DNA of 8,193 bases from an uncultured Eubacteriales bacterium (GCA_902766515.1 CACXEB010000358.1:1-8193); one strand, 5' to 3'. Positions 1 through 6,536 are shown, counted from the first letter of the stretch. Notes: generated by a model not told the origin, from the letters alone. Numbers and translations are program-made.

Positions 1-519
1 CTGTGCCTGTACGCGCTGGCGCTCATCGTCAACGTGGCCAGCATCTACTGGACGCACTTCCCGCTGGCGTCGGTCTCCGTGCGCAAGGCCAACCTGCTGC
101 TGGAGTGCGGCAAACTGCTGGTGCCGGTCCTGAGCTGGATCCTGGCGTCCTACGCCATGACCACCATCCTGGACGGCGCGACCAAGATGGGGGAGGCATT
201 CACCTACAACACCCTGGCGCTGATGCCGTATATCGCCTTCACGCTGCCGGTCGTCCTGCTGTCACGGCTCATGGACCTGGGCCAGAGCGGCGTCTATCAC
301 GTGCTGACCGGCGGCATGATCCTCTGGGTGATCCTGCTCATGTGCGTCGGCGTGAAGGAGATGAACGGGTACTCCGTGCCGAAGACGCTGCTGATCCTGC
401 TGCTGACGGTCTTCACGATGGTGGTGCTCTGGGCGACCCTCATGCTGCTGTTCACGATCAGCTCGCAGTTTGTCACCATGATCCGCGAAGTGTACTATGA
501 AATCATCTACAGGTTTTAA
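1..519 (+). CDS. YIP1-family integral membrane protein, C-terminal part
   Basis: The frame is open from the first base, so the 5' end lies outside the window; about 172 residues are visible, ending at TAA 517-519. The GTG at 34 is only an internal codon. The protein is very hydrophobic, with about five membrane segments near residues 1-17, 36-56, 74-93, 103-119 and 130-150. The middle (Leu-Val-Pro-Val-Leu-Ser-Trp, then Thr-Tyr-Asn-Thr-Leu-Ala-Leu-Met-Pro-Tyr) resembles the YIP1 domain found in Bacillota sugar-transporter operons. In eukaryotes Yip1 proteins act in vesicle traffic; the bacterial role is unknown. The stop lies 12 bp before the DUF5696 start, so the two are almost certainly cotranscribed. 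I infer a membrane partner for the DUF5696 protein or the transporter. Family assignment is moderately sure; function is not known. Confidence 0.75.
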   Translation: MCLYALALIVNVASIYWTHFPLASVSVRKANLLLECGKLLVPVLSWILASYAMTTILDGATKMGEAFTYNTLALMPYIAFTLPVVLLSRLMDLGQSGVYHVLTGGMILWVILLMCVGVKEMNGYSVPKTLLILLLTVFTMVVLWATLMLLFTISSQFVTMIREVYYEIIYRF

Positions 520-523
520 GGAG
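518..523 (+). promoter_or_regulatory. ribosome binding site that sets the DUF5696 start
   Basis: AAGGAG overlaps the stop codon of the YIP1 gene and lies 8 bases before ATG 532. The alternative GTG at 523 overlaps this site itself and so cannot use it. This favours the ATG at 532, where a good signal peptide also begins. Confidence 0.75.
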
Positions 524-531
524 TGAGCGGT

Positions 532-2679
532 ATGAGATACCTGAAATGGATCGGGCTGGCGCTCCTCCTGCTGGCCTGCGCGCAGGCCGCCCTGTCCGAA
601 GGGACGCGGGACCCGCAGCTCCCCGTGGCCTCCAACGGCCGGCTGAGCCTCTTCCTGAGCGAGGACCTGTGCCGCGTCGATATCACCGATCAGCTGACGG
701 GCCGCACCTGGTCCTCCTCCATGAACGACGAGACCGCGGCGGGGATGAAGATCATCCCGGCACAGCAGCGCAAGGTGAATTCCCTGCTGGCCATCAACTG
801 CACCAACCTCGCCACCGGCCTCGGCGTGGTCAACAACCTGCCGCTGCTGGGAGAAAAGGCCCTGGAAGCCCAGTGGGAGGCCATCCAGGACGGCGTACGG
901 CTTTCGTATTACTACGGGACCTACCAGGTGGGCGTCCAGGTCGAGCTGACCCTGACCGAAGACAGCCTGGTCGTGTCCGTTCCCTATGACGGGATCCGGG
1001 AGGACGGCCAGTTCTCCCTGGTCAGCGTGGACGCGCTGCCCTATCTCTTTTCGGCGACAGACCTGGCCGACGGCTATTTCCTGTATCCGGACGGCTGCGG
1101 CGCGGTCATGGTCTTCCAGGACAACTGCCATTACCGTGAGCCCTCCCGCCTGTACCCGATCTACGGGGACTATACGAAGCAGCCGGCCCTGCTCGACATG
1201 TTCGCCCAGGAATCGCCCGAGGTGCTGATGCCGGTCTTCGGCATGAACCGGGGCGGCCGGGGGCTGCTTGCGGTGATCGAGGAAGGCGCGGAGACCGCCC
1301 GGGTCTCCCTGAACTGCAGCAACAATATCATCGCGCTGAACTACCTGTTCGCGAACTTCCAGTACCGGCGGTCCTTCGATGACCGGCGCGTGACCTCCCG
1401 GGACATCAAGGTGTTCGACAAGGAGGACATCCGGACGGACTACCGCATGCGCATCCTCTTCATGGAGGAGGAGGACCCGGACTACAGCGCGATGGCGTGC
1501 GCCTGGCGCGATTACCTGCTGGAAAGCGGCCGGGTCAAACGCACGGACCGGGAAGCCGCGGTGGCGGTGGACCTGTTCATGAGCGCGCCGGAGGAAGGCC
1601 TGCTGTTTGACACGCCGCGTACGGTCACGACCCTGAAGCAGGCGGAGACCATCCTGACGGCGCTGGCCGACGCGGGGGTGACCGGCATCCGCGCCTCCCT
1701 CAAGGGCTGGTCCTCCGATGGATACGGCAAGACGCCGGACCATTTCCCGATGAGCGGGGCGATCGGCGGGGACGGGGGCTTCAGGTCCCTCCGGGACACG
1801 GCGAGCCGGCTGGGCGCGCGCCTGACGCTGACAGCGGATTTTGTGCTGGCCAGAGCGGACCAGGGCGGCTATTCCCACCGCAACGACGTGATCTATACCG
1901 GCAACCACGCCATCCTGACCGACGCGGAGGAAACCGTCTTCCTGCTCAGCCCGGACGTCACGCAGGCGAAATACAACGATTTCCTGCGCCGGGCGGCCGC
2001 CCTGGGCGTGGACGGCGTCCGTCTGGAGCGCGTGGGGCAGTATGTGCCGGCCAATTACTACCAGCGCCGGTACACAACCGCGGAGCGCACGGTGGACATC
2101 TACCGGACGATGACGGCCGCCGCCCGCGATACGCTGGGCCTGAGCGAGGCGGAGGGCGGCAATGCCTGCCTGCTGGGCACGGTGGACCTGGTGACGCGGG
2201 TGCCTTACGAGGACTTCGGCTACCAGGCGACGACGGCGGCGGTGCCGTTCTACCAGATCGCGCTGCACGGCCTGGTTACCTATACCGGGACGCCGGGCAA
2301 CCTGTCCAGCGACCTGGAGCGCGAGGTGCTCCGCTGGGTGGAGATGGGGTACGCGCCCTACTTTGAGCTGACCCATGACAATACCGAGGAGCTGATGTAC
2401 ACCAACTACCAGACCCTGTTTTCCGCGGAATACGGGGCCTGGCTGGACCGGGTGGCCGCGGCGGCGAAGCAGTTTACCGGCACGGGGCTGGCAGCGCTGG
2501 CCGGCCGGCTGATCACCCGCCACGAGCGGCTGGGGGATCAGCTGGTCCGCGTGACCTATGAGGACGGTACGAGGGTGTACGTCAACTATGGCGCAGCGGA
2601 CGCCGAAGACGGCGGACTGACCATTCCGGGCGCTTCATGGCGGCTTGTCGGATCGGATGGAGAGGAGGGGGCCGAATGA
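532..2679 (+). CDS. secreted DUF5696-type protein with a glycosidase-like fold
   Basis: This is a protein of 715 residues from ATG 532. Residues 1-20 form a signal peptide with a hydrophobic leucine-rich core; Leu-Leu-Ala-Cys16 is a weak lipobox, and Ala-Gln-Ala at 17-19 is an alternative signal peptidase I site. Residues of roughly 25-340 look beta-rich. Roughly 345-650 look like a degenerate TIM barrel, with Gly-Trp-Ser-Ser-Asp-Gly-Tyr at 392-398, Gly-Val-Arg-Leu-Glu at 495-499 and Ala-Leu-His-Gly-Leu-Val-Thr-Tyr at 577-584. The C-terminus (Asp-Gly-Thr-Arg-Val-Tyr-Val-Asn-Tyr) looks like a closing beta sandwich. This layout fits DUF5696 proteins as I know them beside CUT1 sugar transporters. 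The biochemical role is not established; binding or cleaving a surface glycan is inference. Its stop overlaps the next start as ATGA, implying translational coupling. Confidence 0.75.
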   Translation: MRYLKWIGLALLLLACAQAALSEGTRDPQLPVASNGRLSLFLSEDLCRVDITDQLTGRTWSSSMNDETAAGMKIIPAQQRKVNSLLAINCTNLATGLGVVNNLPLLGEKALEAQWEAIQDGVRLSYYYGTYQVGVQVELTLTEDSLVVSVPYDGIREDGQFSLVSVDALPYLFSATDLADGYFLYPDGCGAVMVFQDNCHYREPSRLYPIYGDYTKQPALLDMFAQESPEVLMPVFGMNRGGRGLLAVIEEGAETARVSLNCSNNIIALNYLFANFQYRRSFDDRRVTSRDIKVFDKEDIRTDYRMRILFMEEEDPDYSAMACAWRDYLLESGRVKRTDREAAVAVDLFMSAPEEGLLFDTPRTVTTLKQAETILTALADAGVTGIRASLKGWSSDGYGKTPDHFPMSGAIGGDGGFRSLRDTASRLGARLTLTADFVLARADQGGYSHRNDVIYTGNHAILTDAEETVFLLSPDVTQAKYNDFLRRAAALGVDGVRLERVGQYVPANYYQRRYTTAERTVDIYRTMTAAARDTLGLSEAEGGNACLLGTVDLVTRVPYEDFGYQATTAAVPFYQIALHGLVTYTGTPGNLSSDLEREVLRWVEMGYAPYFELTHDNTEELMYTNYQTLFSAEYGAWLDRVAAAAKQFTGTGLAALAGRLITRHERLGDQLVRVTYEDGTRVYVNYGAADAEDGGLTIPGASWRLVGSDGEEGAE

Positions 2680-3572
2680 GGAAAGCGGACAGCGCGGCGC
2701 GCCGGCGCGGCCGGCTGGGCATCGAGCAGCGGCGGTCGCTGGAGGCATATATCTTCCTGATCCCCTGGCTGATCGGCGTGTGCGTGTTTTTCGCCTACCC
2801 GATCTTTGTGTCCATCCGGCTGGCATTTTCCGACATCGTGGAGTTCAAGGGCCTCAAGACGAGCTGGGTCGGGCTGGAGAATTTCCGGTACATCTTTTTC
2901 TATGACATCAATTTTGTGCCCAAATTCCTTCAGGTTGTGGCGGACACGCTGATCAACACGCCGCTGTGCATGGTGTTTTCATTGGTCATCGCCATCCTGA
3001 TCAACCGCAAGATGAAGGCGCGCGGGTTTTTCCGCACCGTGTTCTTCATCCCGGTGCTGCTGGGCACGGGCTACATCATGAAGCAGCTGCTGGGCATGGG
3101 CGTGGACGGCACGACGGTCACCACCGGCATCGCGGTGCCCAAGCTGATCGCGGACATGCTGGGGGTCAGCATGACGGAGCTGGTCCAGAGCTTCCTGGAC
3201 CGGATCACCGTGGTGCTGTGGAAGAGCGGCGTGCAGATCGTGCTGTTCCTGGCGGGGCTGCAGGGCATCCCCGGATCGCTGTATGAGGCCGCGCGGGTCG
3301 ACGGGGCCACCGAATGGGAGATGTTCTGGAAGATCACCCTGCCCATGATCGCCCCGGTCATCATGATGAATGTCGTCTACACCATCGTCGCGTTCTTTAC
3401 CGATACGACCAACCCGCTGGTGGATTATATCTACAAGATGAATTTCACCAACCAGCAGTTTGAGTACGCGGCGGCCATGAGCTGGCTGTACTTCGCGTTC
3501 GCGCTGCTCATGTGCCTGGCCTGCATCGTGCTGATGCGCCGGCACATGTATGACTCGGGCGCGAAATACTGA
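2676..3572 (+). CDS. sugar ABC transporter permease, MalF/LplB-like
   Basis: This is one of two inner-membrane subunits of a CUT1-type sugar importer, 298 residues long. I chose ATG 2676 over an in-frame upstream ATG at 2637 because it has GGAGG at 2664-2668 with a 7-base spacer and overlaps the previous stop by 4 bp. After a basic N-terminus come about six membrane segments, near residues 23-46, 88-110, 117-137, 174-196, 225-244 and 267-287. The EAA loop that docks the ATPase is clear: Glu204-Ala-Ala-Arg-Val-Asp-Gly210, then Leu222-Pro223. The length and the Gly-Phe-Phe-Arg-Thr-Val-Phe-Phe-Ile-Pro motif are normal for the LplB/YtcP type. The partner permease follows after 18 bp. The substrate cannot be read from the permease; pectin fragments are inferred from the downstream esterases. 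Confidence 0.93.
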   Translation: MRKADSAARRRGRLGIEQRRSLEAYIFLIPWLIGVCVFFAYPIFVSIRLAFSDIVEFKGLKTSWVGLENFRYIFFYDINFVPKFLQVVADTLINTPLCMVFSLVIAILINRKMKARGFFRTVFFIPVLLGTGYIMKQLLGMGVDGTTVTTGIAVPKLIADMLGVSMTELVQSFLDRITVVLWKSGVQIVLFLAGLQGIPGSLYEAARVDGATEWEMFWKITLPMIAPVIMMNVVYTIVAFFTDTTNPLVDYIYKMNFTNQQFEYAAAMSWLYFAFALLMCLACIVLMRRHMYDSGAKY

Positions 3573-3590
3573 GGAAGGGGGACGCACCGT

Positions 3591-4535
3591 ATGACTGAGA
3601 CAGCCGCCAGGCGCGGCCAGAACAGAAGCAAGTACCTGCGGCGCACCCGCACCTTCATCGTGCGCCTCGCCTTCTATTTCCTGCTGAGCGCGCTGAGCTT
3701 TATCTTCCTGTACCCGTTTATCACGATGATCGTCAAGTCCCTGATGACGGACGACGACCTGGTGAACATCACCGTCAAGTGGATCCCCAGCGAGATGACC
3801 TGGAGCAACTATGACATCGCGTTCAGGCGCATGCAGTTCAAGCGCTATGTGTGGAACAACGTGCTGGTCTGCGCAGTCAGCACGGTCGGCCACGTGTTTT
3901 CCTGCGCGCTGACCGGCTACGCGTTCGCGCGCTACAAATTCCGGCTGAAAAACGCCCTCTTCGTGATCGTTATCCTGATGATGATCGTCCCGGTGCAGGT
4001 CATCATCTTCCCGCTGTACAAGCAGTATTCGGACTGGAAGTGGCTCAACACCTTCGCGCCGCTGCTGGTGCCCACCTTCTTCGGCTTCGGCCTGAACGGC
4101 GGATTCTTCATCTTCCTGTTCCGGCAGTTCTTCATGGGCATGCCCTATGAGATGGAGGAGGCCGCCCGCGTGGACGGGTGCGGCCCGATCCGCACCTACG
4201 CGCGCATCATGCTGCCCATGGCGCAGGCCCCGATGCTGGTCTGCTGCGTGCTGTCCCTGGTCTGGCACTGGAACGACTACTTTGAGCCGGGCATCTACAT
4301 CAACACCAAGCCGGACATGCGGATGCTGCCCAGCATCCTGCCCAGCCTGTACGAGCTGCTGAACCAGGAAAACCACACCATGATCCAGGTGAACGACCTG
4401 GAGGGCATCGTCTTCAACGAGGCGATGCTGATGGCGGCCACCTTCCTGTGCATCATCCCCATCATGATCGCCTACCTGATCCTGCAGCGGCGCTTTATGG
4501 AGGGCGTCGAGCGGTCCGGCCTGACGGGCATGTGA
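3591..4535 (+). CDS. carbohydrate ABC transporter permease, MalG/YtcP-like
   Basis: This is the second permease subunit of the importer, 314 residues. The start at ATG 3591 is preceded by a purine-rich run (3571-3581, GGAAGGGGG core), a weaker ribosome site than its neighbours have. After a basic N-terminus, membrane segments lie near residues 24-45, 88-112, 121-143, 155-178, 210-226 and 278-298. The EAA loop reads Glu190-Ala-Ala-Arg-Val-Asp-Gly196 with Leu208-Pro209, and the tail (Gln-Arg-Arg-Phe-Met-Glu-Gly-Val with Ser-Gly-Leu-Thr-Gly) is typical of MalG-type subunits. Together with the preceding gene it should form a heterodimeric channel. No ATP-binding subunit is encoded in the window, as is common for Bacillota CUT1 systems that share an MsmX-type ATPase. 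The binding protein gene follows after 55 bp. Confidence 0.93.
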   Translation: MTETAARRGQNRSKYLRRTRTFIVRLAFYFLLSALSFIFLYPFITMIVKSLMTDDDLVNITVKWIPSEMTWSNYDIAFRRMQFKRYVWNNVLVCAVSTVGHVFSCALTGYAFARYKFRLKNALFVIVILMMIVPVQVIIFPLYKQYSDWKWLNTFAPLLVPTFFGFGLNGGFFIFLFRQFFMGMPYEMEEAARVDGCGPIRTYARIMLPMAQAPMLVCCVLSLVWHWNDYFEPGIYINTKPDMRMLPSILPSLYELLNQENHTMIQVNDLEGIVFNEAMLMAATFLCIIPIMIAYLILQRRFMEGVERSGLTGM

Positions 4536-4540
4536 TTCCG

Positions 4541-4565
4541 TTCCCAAGCGGCAGAGCCGCTGGAA
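4541..4565 (+). promoter_or_regulatory. intercistronic hairpin before the binding-protein gene
   Basis: AGCGGC (4547-4552) and GCCGCT (4556-4561) pair perfectly around a 3-base AGA loop. TTCC (4541-4544) and GGAA (4562-4565) extend the stem to 10 bp after a 2-base bulge. No T-run follows, so it is not a normal intrinsic terminator. It sits between the permease genes and the binding protein, just upstream of that gene's ribosome site, where it could act as an mRNA processing or stability element raising binding-protein output. The structure is seen; the role is inferred. Confidence 0.6.
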
Positions 4566-4573
4566 ATATTATT

Positions 4574-4581
4574 AAAGGAGG
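4574..4581 (+). promoter_or_regulatory. very strong ribosome binding site of the binding-protein gene
   Basis: AAAGGAGG, a near-complete match to the anti-Shine-Dalgarno sequence, is set 9 bases before ATG 4591 in a locally AT-rich, probably unstructured stretch. It is the strongest ribosome site in this operon and fits high expression of a solute-binding protein. Confidence 0.85.
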
Positions 4582-4590
4582 TTTTCTTGT

Positions 4591-6222
4591 ATGAAGAAAA
4601 TCGTCTCTCTGGCGCTGGCCCTGTGCATGCTGCTCGCCCTGTGCAGCACCGCGCTGGCGGCCGACAAGGTCTCCTACACCCTGCTGCCCTTCTCCAACAG
4701 CGTGTATGAGCCCTACATCTACGAAGGCCTGGTCGGCATGCTGAAGATCCAGGAGCTGGCGGATGTCCAGATCGAGTGGCAGCCGATCCTGGGCTCCCGC
4801 GACGAGCAGCCGACGCTGTACCTGGCCATGCTGTCCAGCGGCAACTACCCGGACATCATCCAGGCCCAGCACAACAACATGTATGCCGGCGGCGTCAGCC
4901 AGCTGTACGCGGACGGCATCATCATCGCGCTGAACGACGTGATCGACCAGTACATGCCGAACTACAAGGCGCTGCTCGAAGCGCATCCGGAAGTGGCGAA
5001 CACCCTGATGGATGAGAACGGCAACTATCTGTACTTCACCGTCATCAACCCGCTGAGCACCCCGGACGAGAAGGTCGCCGCCACCTGGTACGGCCTGCAG
5101 GGCCGCAAGGACTGGATGGAAGCGGTCGGCATCGAAGAGCTGCCCACCACCATCGACGGCTGGTATGAAATGCTGGTCGCGTTCCGTGACCTGGACCCCA
5201 ACGGCAACAACGAGCAGGATGAAATCCCGTTCGATGCCGGTGCCGCTGGCTACACCTACTTCATGCCCGCCTATGACATCCTGAACGGCGCGTACATCGA
5301 TCCCGCCACCGGCAAGGTCGGCATCGGCGAGTACACCCAGAACTACAAGGAATACCTGGAGACCATGAACAAGTGGTATTCCGAAGGCCTGATCAAGGAC
5401 ATCTGGCTGGACGACGGCAGCCTGGCCGGCGACAACGAGAAGGACGCCAACATCTACGCTGACCTCGCGGGCACCTGGAAGGGCCTGAGCAACTACTGGG
5501 AGCAGCGCCTGCCCCAGGTCCAGGAAAAGAACCCCGAAGCGGACTTCGTGGCCTTCCCCTGGATTGCTGACGCGAACGGCAACGTCTATGGCACTGACTA
5601 CAACATCGGCTACGGCGACCGGTTCACCACCGTCATCACCGTGGACTGCAAGAACGTCGAAGCGGCTGCCCGCCTGATCGACACCATGTACACCGAGGCC
5701 GGCACCAACCTGACCACCTGGGGCACCGAGGAAGACGACCCCATCAACGACACGCTGGAGTGGACCCAGGGCCACGGCACCTACACCGTGGACGAGAACG
5801 GCGTCAAGCACGAGACCGAATGGGCCAACCAGATGACCGAGAACTTCTATGACGGCGCGTTCGCCAACAAGTACCGCTACGCGATGAGCCACGTCAGCTT
5901 CCCGCGCTGGGGCGCCGGCGATTACCTGGCTTCCACCCGTGAGCAGCACTATGTGGATTCCGCGAAGCTGTGGGGCGAAGCGAGCAACGCCCTGGAGTAT
6001 CCGGATGCGATCGTCCTGAGCGTGGACGCCCAGAAGGCCGCCGCGCCGCAGCTGGACGACATCAACACCTACATCAACGACATGACCAGGAAGTTCATCA
6101 CCGGCGAAGAACCGCTGACCAACTTCGACAACTACATGGACACGCTCCAGAAGATGGGCATCGAAGACCTGATCGCCGCGTACCAGGCCGCCTATGACGG
6201 CTTCATCAGCCGCGGGAAGTAA
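4591..6222 (+). CDS. extracellular sugar-binding protein of an ABC importer (LplA-like)
   Basis: This 543-residue protein captures the substrate outside the membrane and delivers it to the two permeases encoded upstream. Residues 1-23 are a classic signal peptide (Lys2-Lys3, a leucine/alanine core, then Ala-Leu-Ala). Cys12 and Cys18 are each preceded by Leu, so neither makes a good lipobox and signal peptidase I cleavage after Ala23 or Ala24 is likelier. The length fits the large LplA-like family. Residues 202-211 form an EF-hand-like calcium loop, with Asp202, Asn204, Asn206, Glu208, Asp210 and Glu211 spaced as in the AlgQ alginate-binding proteins. Aromatic residues, which could stack on sugars, are frequent. 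All of the more than thirty Asn codons are AAC, unlike neighbouring genes, a sign of selection for strong expression. The exact sugar is unknown; an acidic pectin fragment is a reasonable guess. Confidence 0.92.
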   Translation: MKKIVSLALALCMLLALCSTALAADKVSYTLLPFSNSVYEPYIYEGLVGMLKIQELADVQIEWQPILGSRDEQPTLYLAMLSSGNYPDIIQAQHNNMYAGGVSQLYADGIIIALNDVIDQYMPNYKALLEAHPEVANTLMDENGNYLYFTVINPLSTPDEKVAATWYGLQGRKDWMEAVGIEELPTTIDGWYEMLVAFRDLDPNGNNEQDEIPFDAGAAGYTYFMPAYDILNGAYIDPATGKVGIGEYTQNYKEYLETMNKWYSEGLIKDIWLDDGSLAGDNEKDANIYADLAGTWKGLSNYWEQRLPQVQEKNPEADFVAFPWIADANGNVYGTDYNIGYGDRFTTVITVDCKNVEAAARLIDTMYTEAGTNLTTWGTEEDDPINDTLEWTQGHGTYTVDENGVKHETEWANQMTENFYDGAFANKYRYAMSHVSFPRWGAGDYLASTREQHYVDSAKLWGEASNALEYPDAIVLSVDAQKAAAPQLDDINTYINDMTRKFITGEEPLTNFDNYMDTLQKMGIEDLIAAYQAAYDGFISRGK

Positions 6223-6395
6223 TACTGCTTTCCGTCTTCACCATATACATCTGCAAGTGTCTTTTTCGCCCCAGCCGCGCTGCGCTGCGGTCGACGTAGC
6301 GCTGCTACGCCTCCCTTCGCTCCACTTGGCTGGAACGAAAAATCCATCTTGCATCTGCACATGGTTCAGACGTCAATCAGTATCATACTGCTTTC
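6222..6395 (+). repeat. imperfect long inverted repeat bounded by 11-bp direct repeats (MITE-like or structured 3' UTR)
   Basis: ATACTGCTTTC occurs at 6222-6232 and again at 6385-6395. Between them the arms 6222-6276 and 6328-6383 are inverted copies with about 40 of 55 positions matching. Perfect blocks are ATACTG/CAGTAT, CGTCT/AGACG, ACCAT/ATGGT, TGCAAG/CTTGCA, TTTTTCG/CGAAAAA and CCAGCC/GGCTGG. The centre holds the hairpin CGTAGC-GCT-GCTACG (6295-6309) and a GCGCT tandem (6277-6286). Removing the segment plus one direct repeat would leave the stop codon followed at once by the terminator, as expected if an element inserted there. No coding frame is convincing. It may instead be a native structured 3' untranslated region; other genomic copies would decide. 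Confidence 0.7.
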
Positions 6396-6403
6396 AACCC
6401 CAG

Positions 6404-6441
6404 GGGGACTGCCGGCTTCGGCCGGCGGTCCCCGTTTTCTT
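6404..6441 (+). terminator. strong intrinsic terminator of the transporter operon
   Basis: The stem 6404-6416 pairs with 6421-6433 over 13 bp (one T-G wobble at 6410/6427) around a stable TTCG tetraloop, and TTTTCTT follows at 6435-6441. This is a textbook rho-independent terminator. It works on the plus strand only, as no T-run lies on the other side. It separates the transporter operon from the esterase unit, whose -35 box begins 2 bases later. Confidence 0.95.
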
Positions 6442-6443
6442 GC

Positions 6444-6472
6444 TTGACAAAGCCGGTCCGGCGCATCATAAT
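6444..6472 (+). promoter_or_regulatory. near-consensus sigma-A type promoter of the esterase unit
   Basis: TTGACA at 6444-6449 is a perfect -35 box, and CATAAT at 6467-6472 matches the -10 consensus at five of six bases. The spacer is the ideal 17 bp. Transcription should start near 6479. The promoter lies just after the upstream terminator, so the esterase genes have their own control. Confidence 0.88.
6452..6462 (+). promoter_or_regulatory. palindrome in the promoter spacer, possible operator
   Basis: GCCGG-T-CCGGC is a perfect 11-bp palindrome lying wholly between the -35 and -10 boxes, where a bound repressor would block polymerase. In a GC-rich genome such a palindrome can occur by chance, so the operator role is only a suggestion. 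Confidence 0.3.
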
Positions 6473-6478
6473 ACTGTT

Positions 6479-6536
6479 CAGGGAGACTGTAAGGAGAGAC
6501 GGATGCGTCTCATCTGAAGATCCGGGAGGTTATCGA
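6479..6536 (+). promoter_or_regulatory. structured 5' leader with a four-codon upstream ORF
   Basis: The leader carries the hairpin GAGACG-GATG-CGTCTC (6496-6511). A second GAGAC (6483-6487) could compete for the same GTCTC. AAGGAG at 6491-6496 lies 6 bases before ATG 6503, opening a mini-ORF Met-Arg-Leu-Ile-stop (6503-6517). The true ribosome site for the esterase, GGGAGG at 6524-6529, follows 7 bases before ATG 6537. Translation of the mini-ORF would have to open the hairpin, so leader control is possible but unproven. Confidence 0.4.

Noticed and set aside
523..531. GTG at 523 as the start of the DUF5696 gene
   Set aside because: It overlaps the ribosome binding site that serves ATG 532, and it would add three residues before a normal signal peptide.
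262..2523. A 753-residue open frame on the minus strand across the DUF5696 gene
   Set aside because: It is the antisense shadow of a strongly supported GC-rich gene. Its product is rich in Arg, Gly, His and Val with no recognisable domain, and it has no ribosome site or operon context.
2979..4547. A 522-residue minus-strand frame across both permease genes
   Set aside because: It is a His/Asp/Gln-rich, low-complexity translation opposite clear membrane proteins, with no domain and no start signals.
4495..5949. A 484-residue minus-strand frame across the binding-protein gene
   Set aside because: It is a Val/Gly/Asp-rich antisense by-product of codon bias opposite a gene with a signal peptide, a calcium loop and a strong ribosome site.
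6262..6342. TTTTTCG/CGAAAAA stem read as an intrinsic terminator
   Set aside because: No T-run follows the 3' arm and the stem encloses a 67-base loop region; the real terminator is at 6404-6441.
6194..6517. A 107-codon plus-strand frame through the intergenic region
   Set aside because: It runs through the inverted repeat, terminator and promoter, overlaps the binding-protein 3' end and has no ribosome site. Only its last four codons, preceded by AAGGAG, are of interest as a leader mini-ORF.
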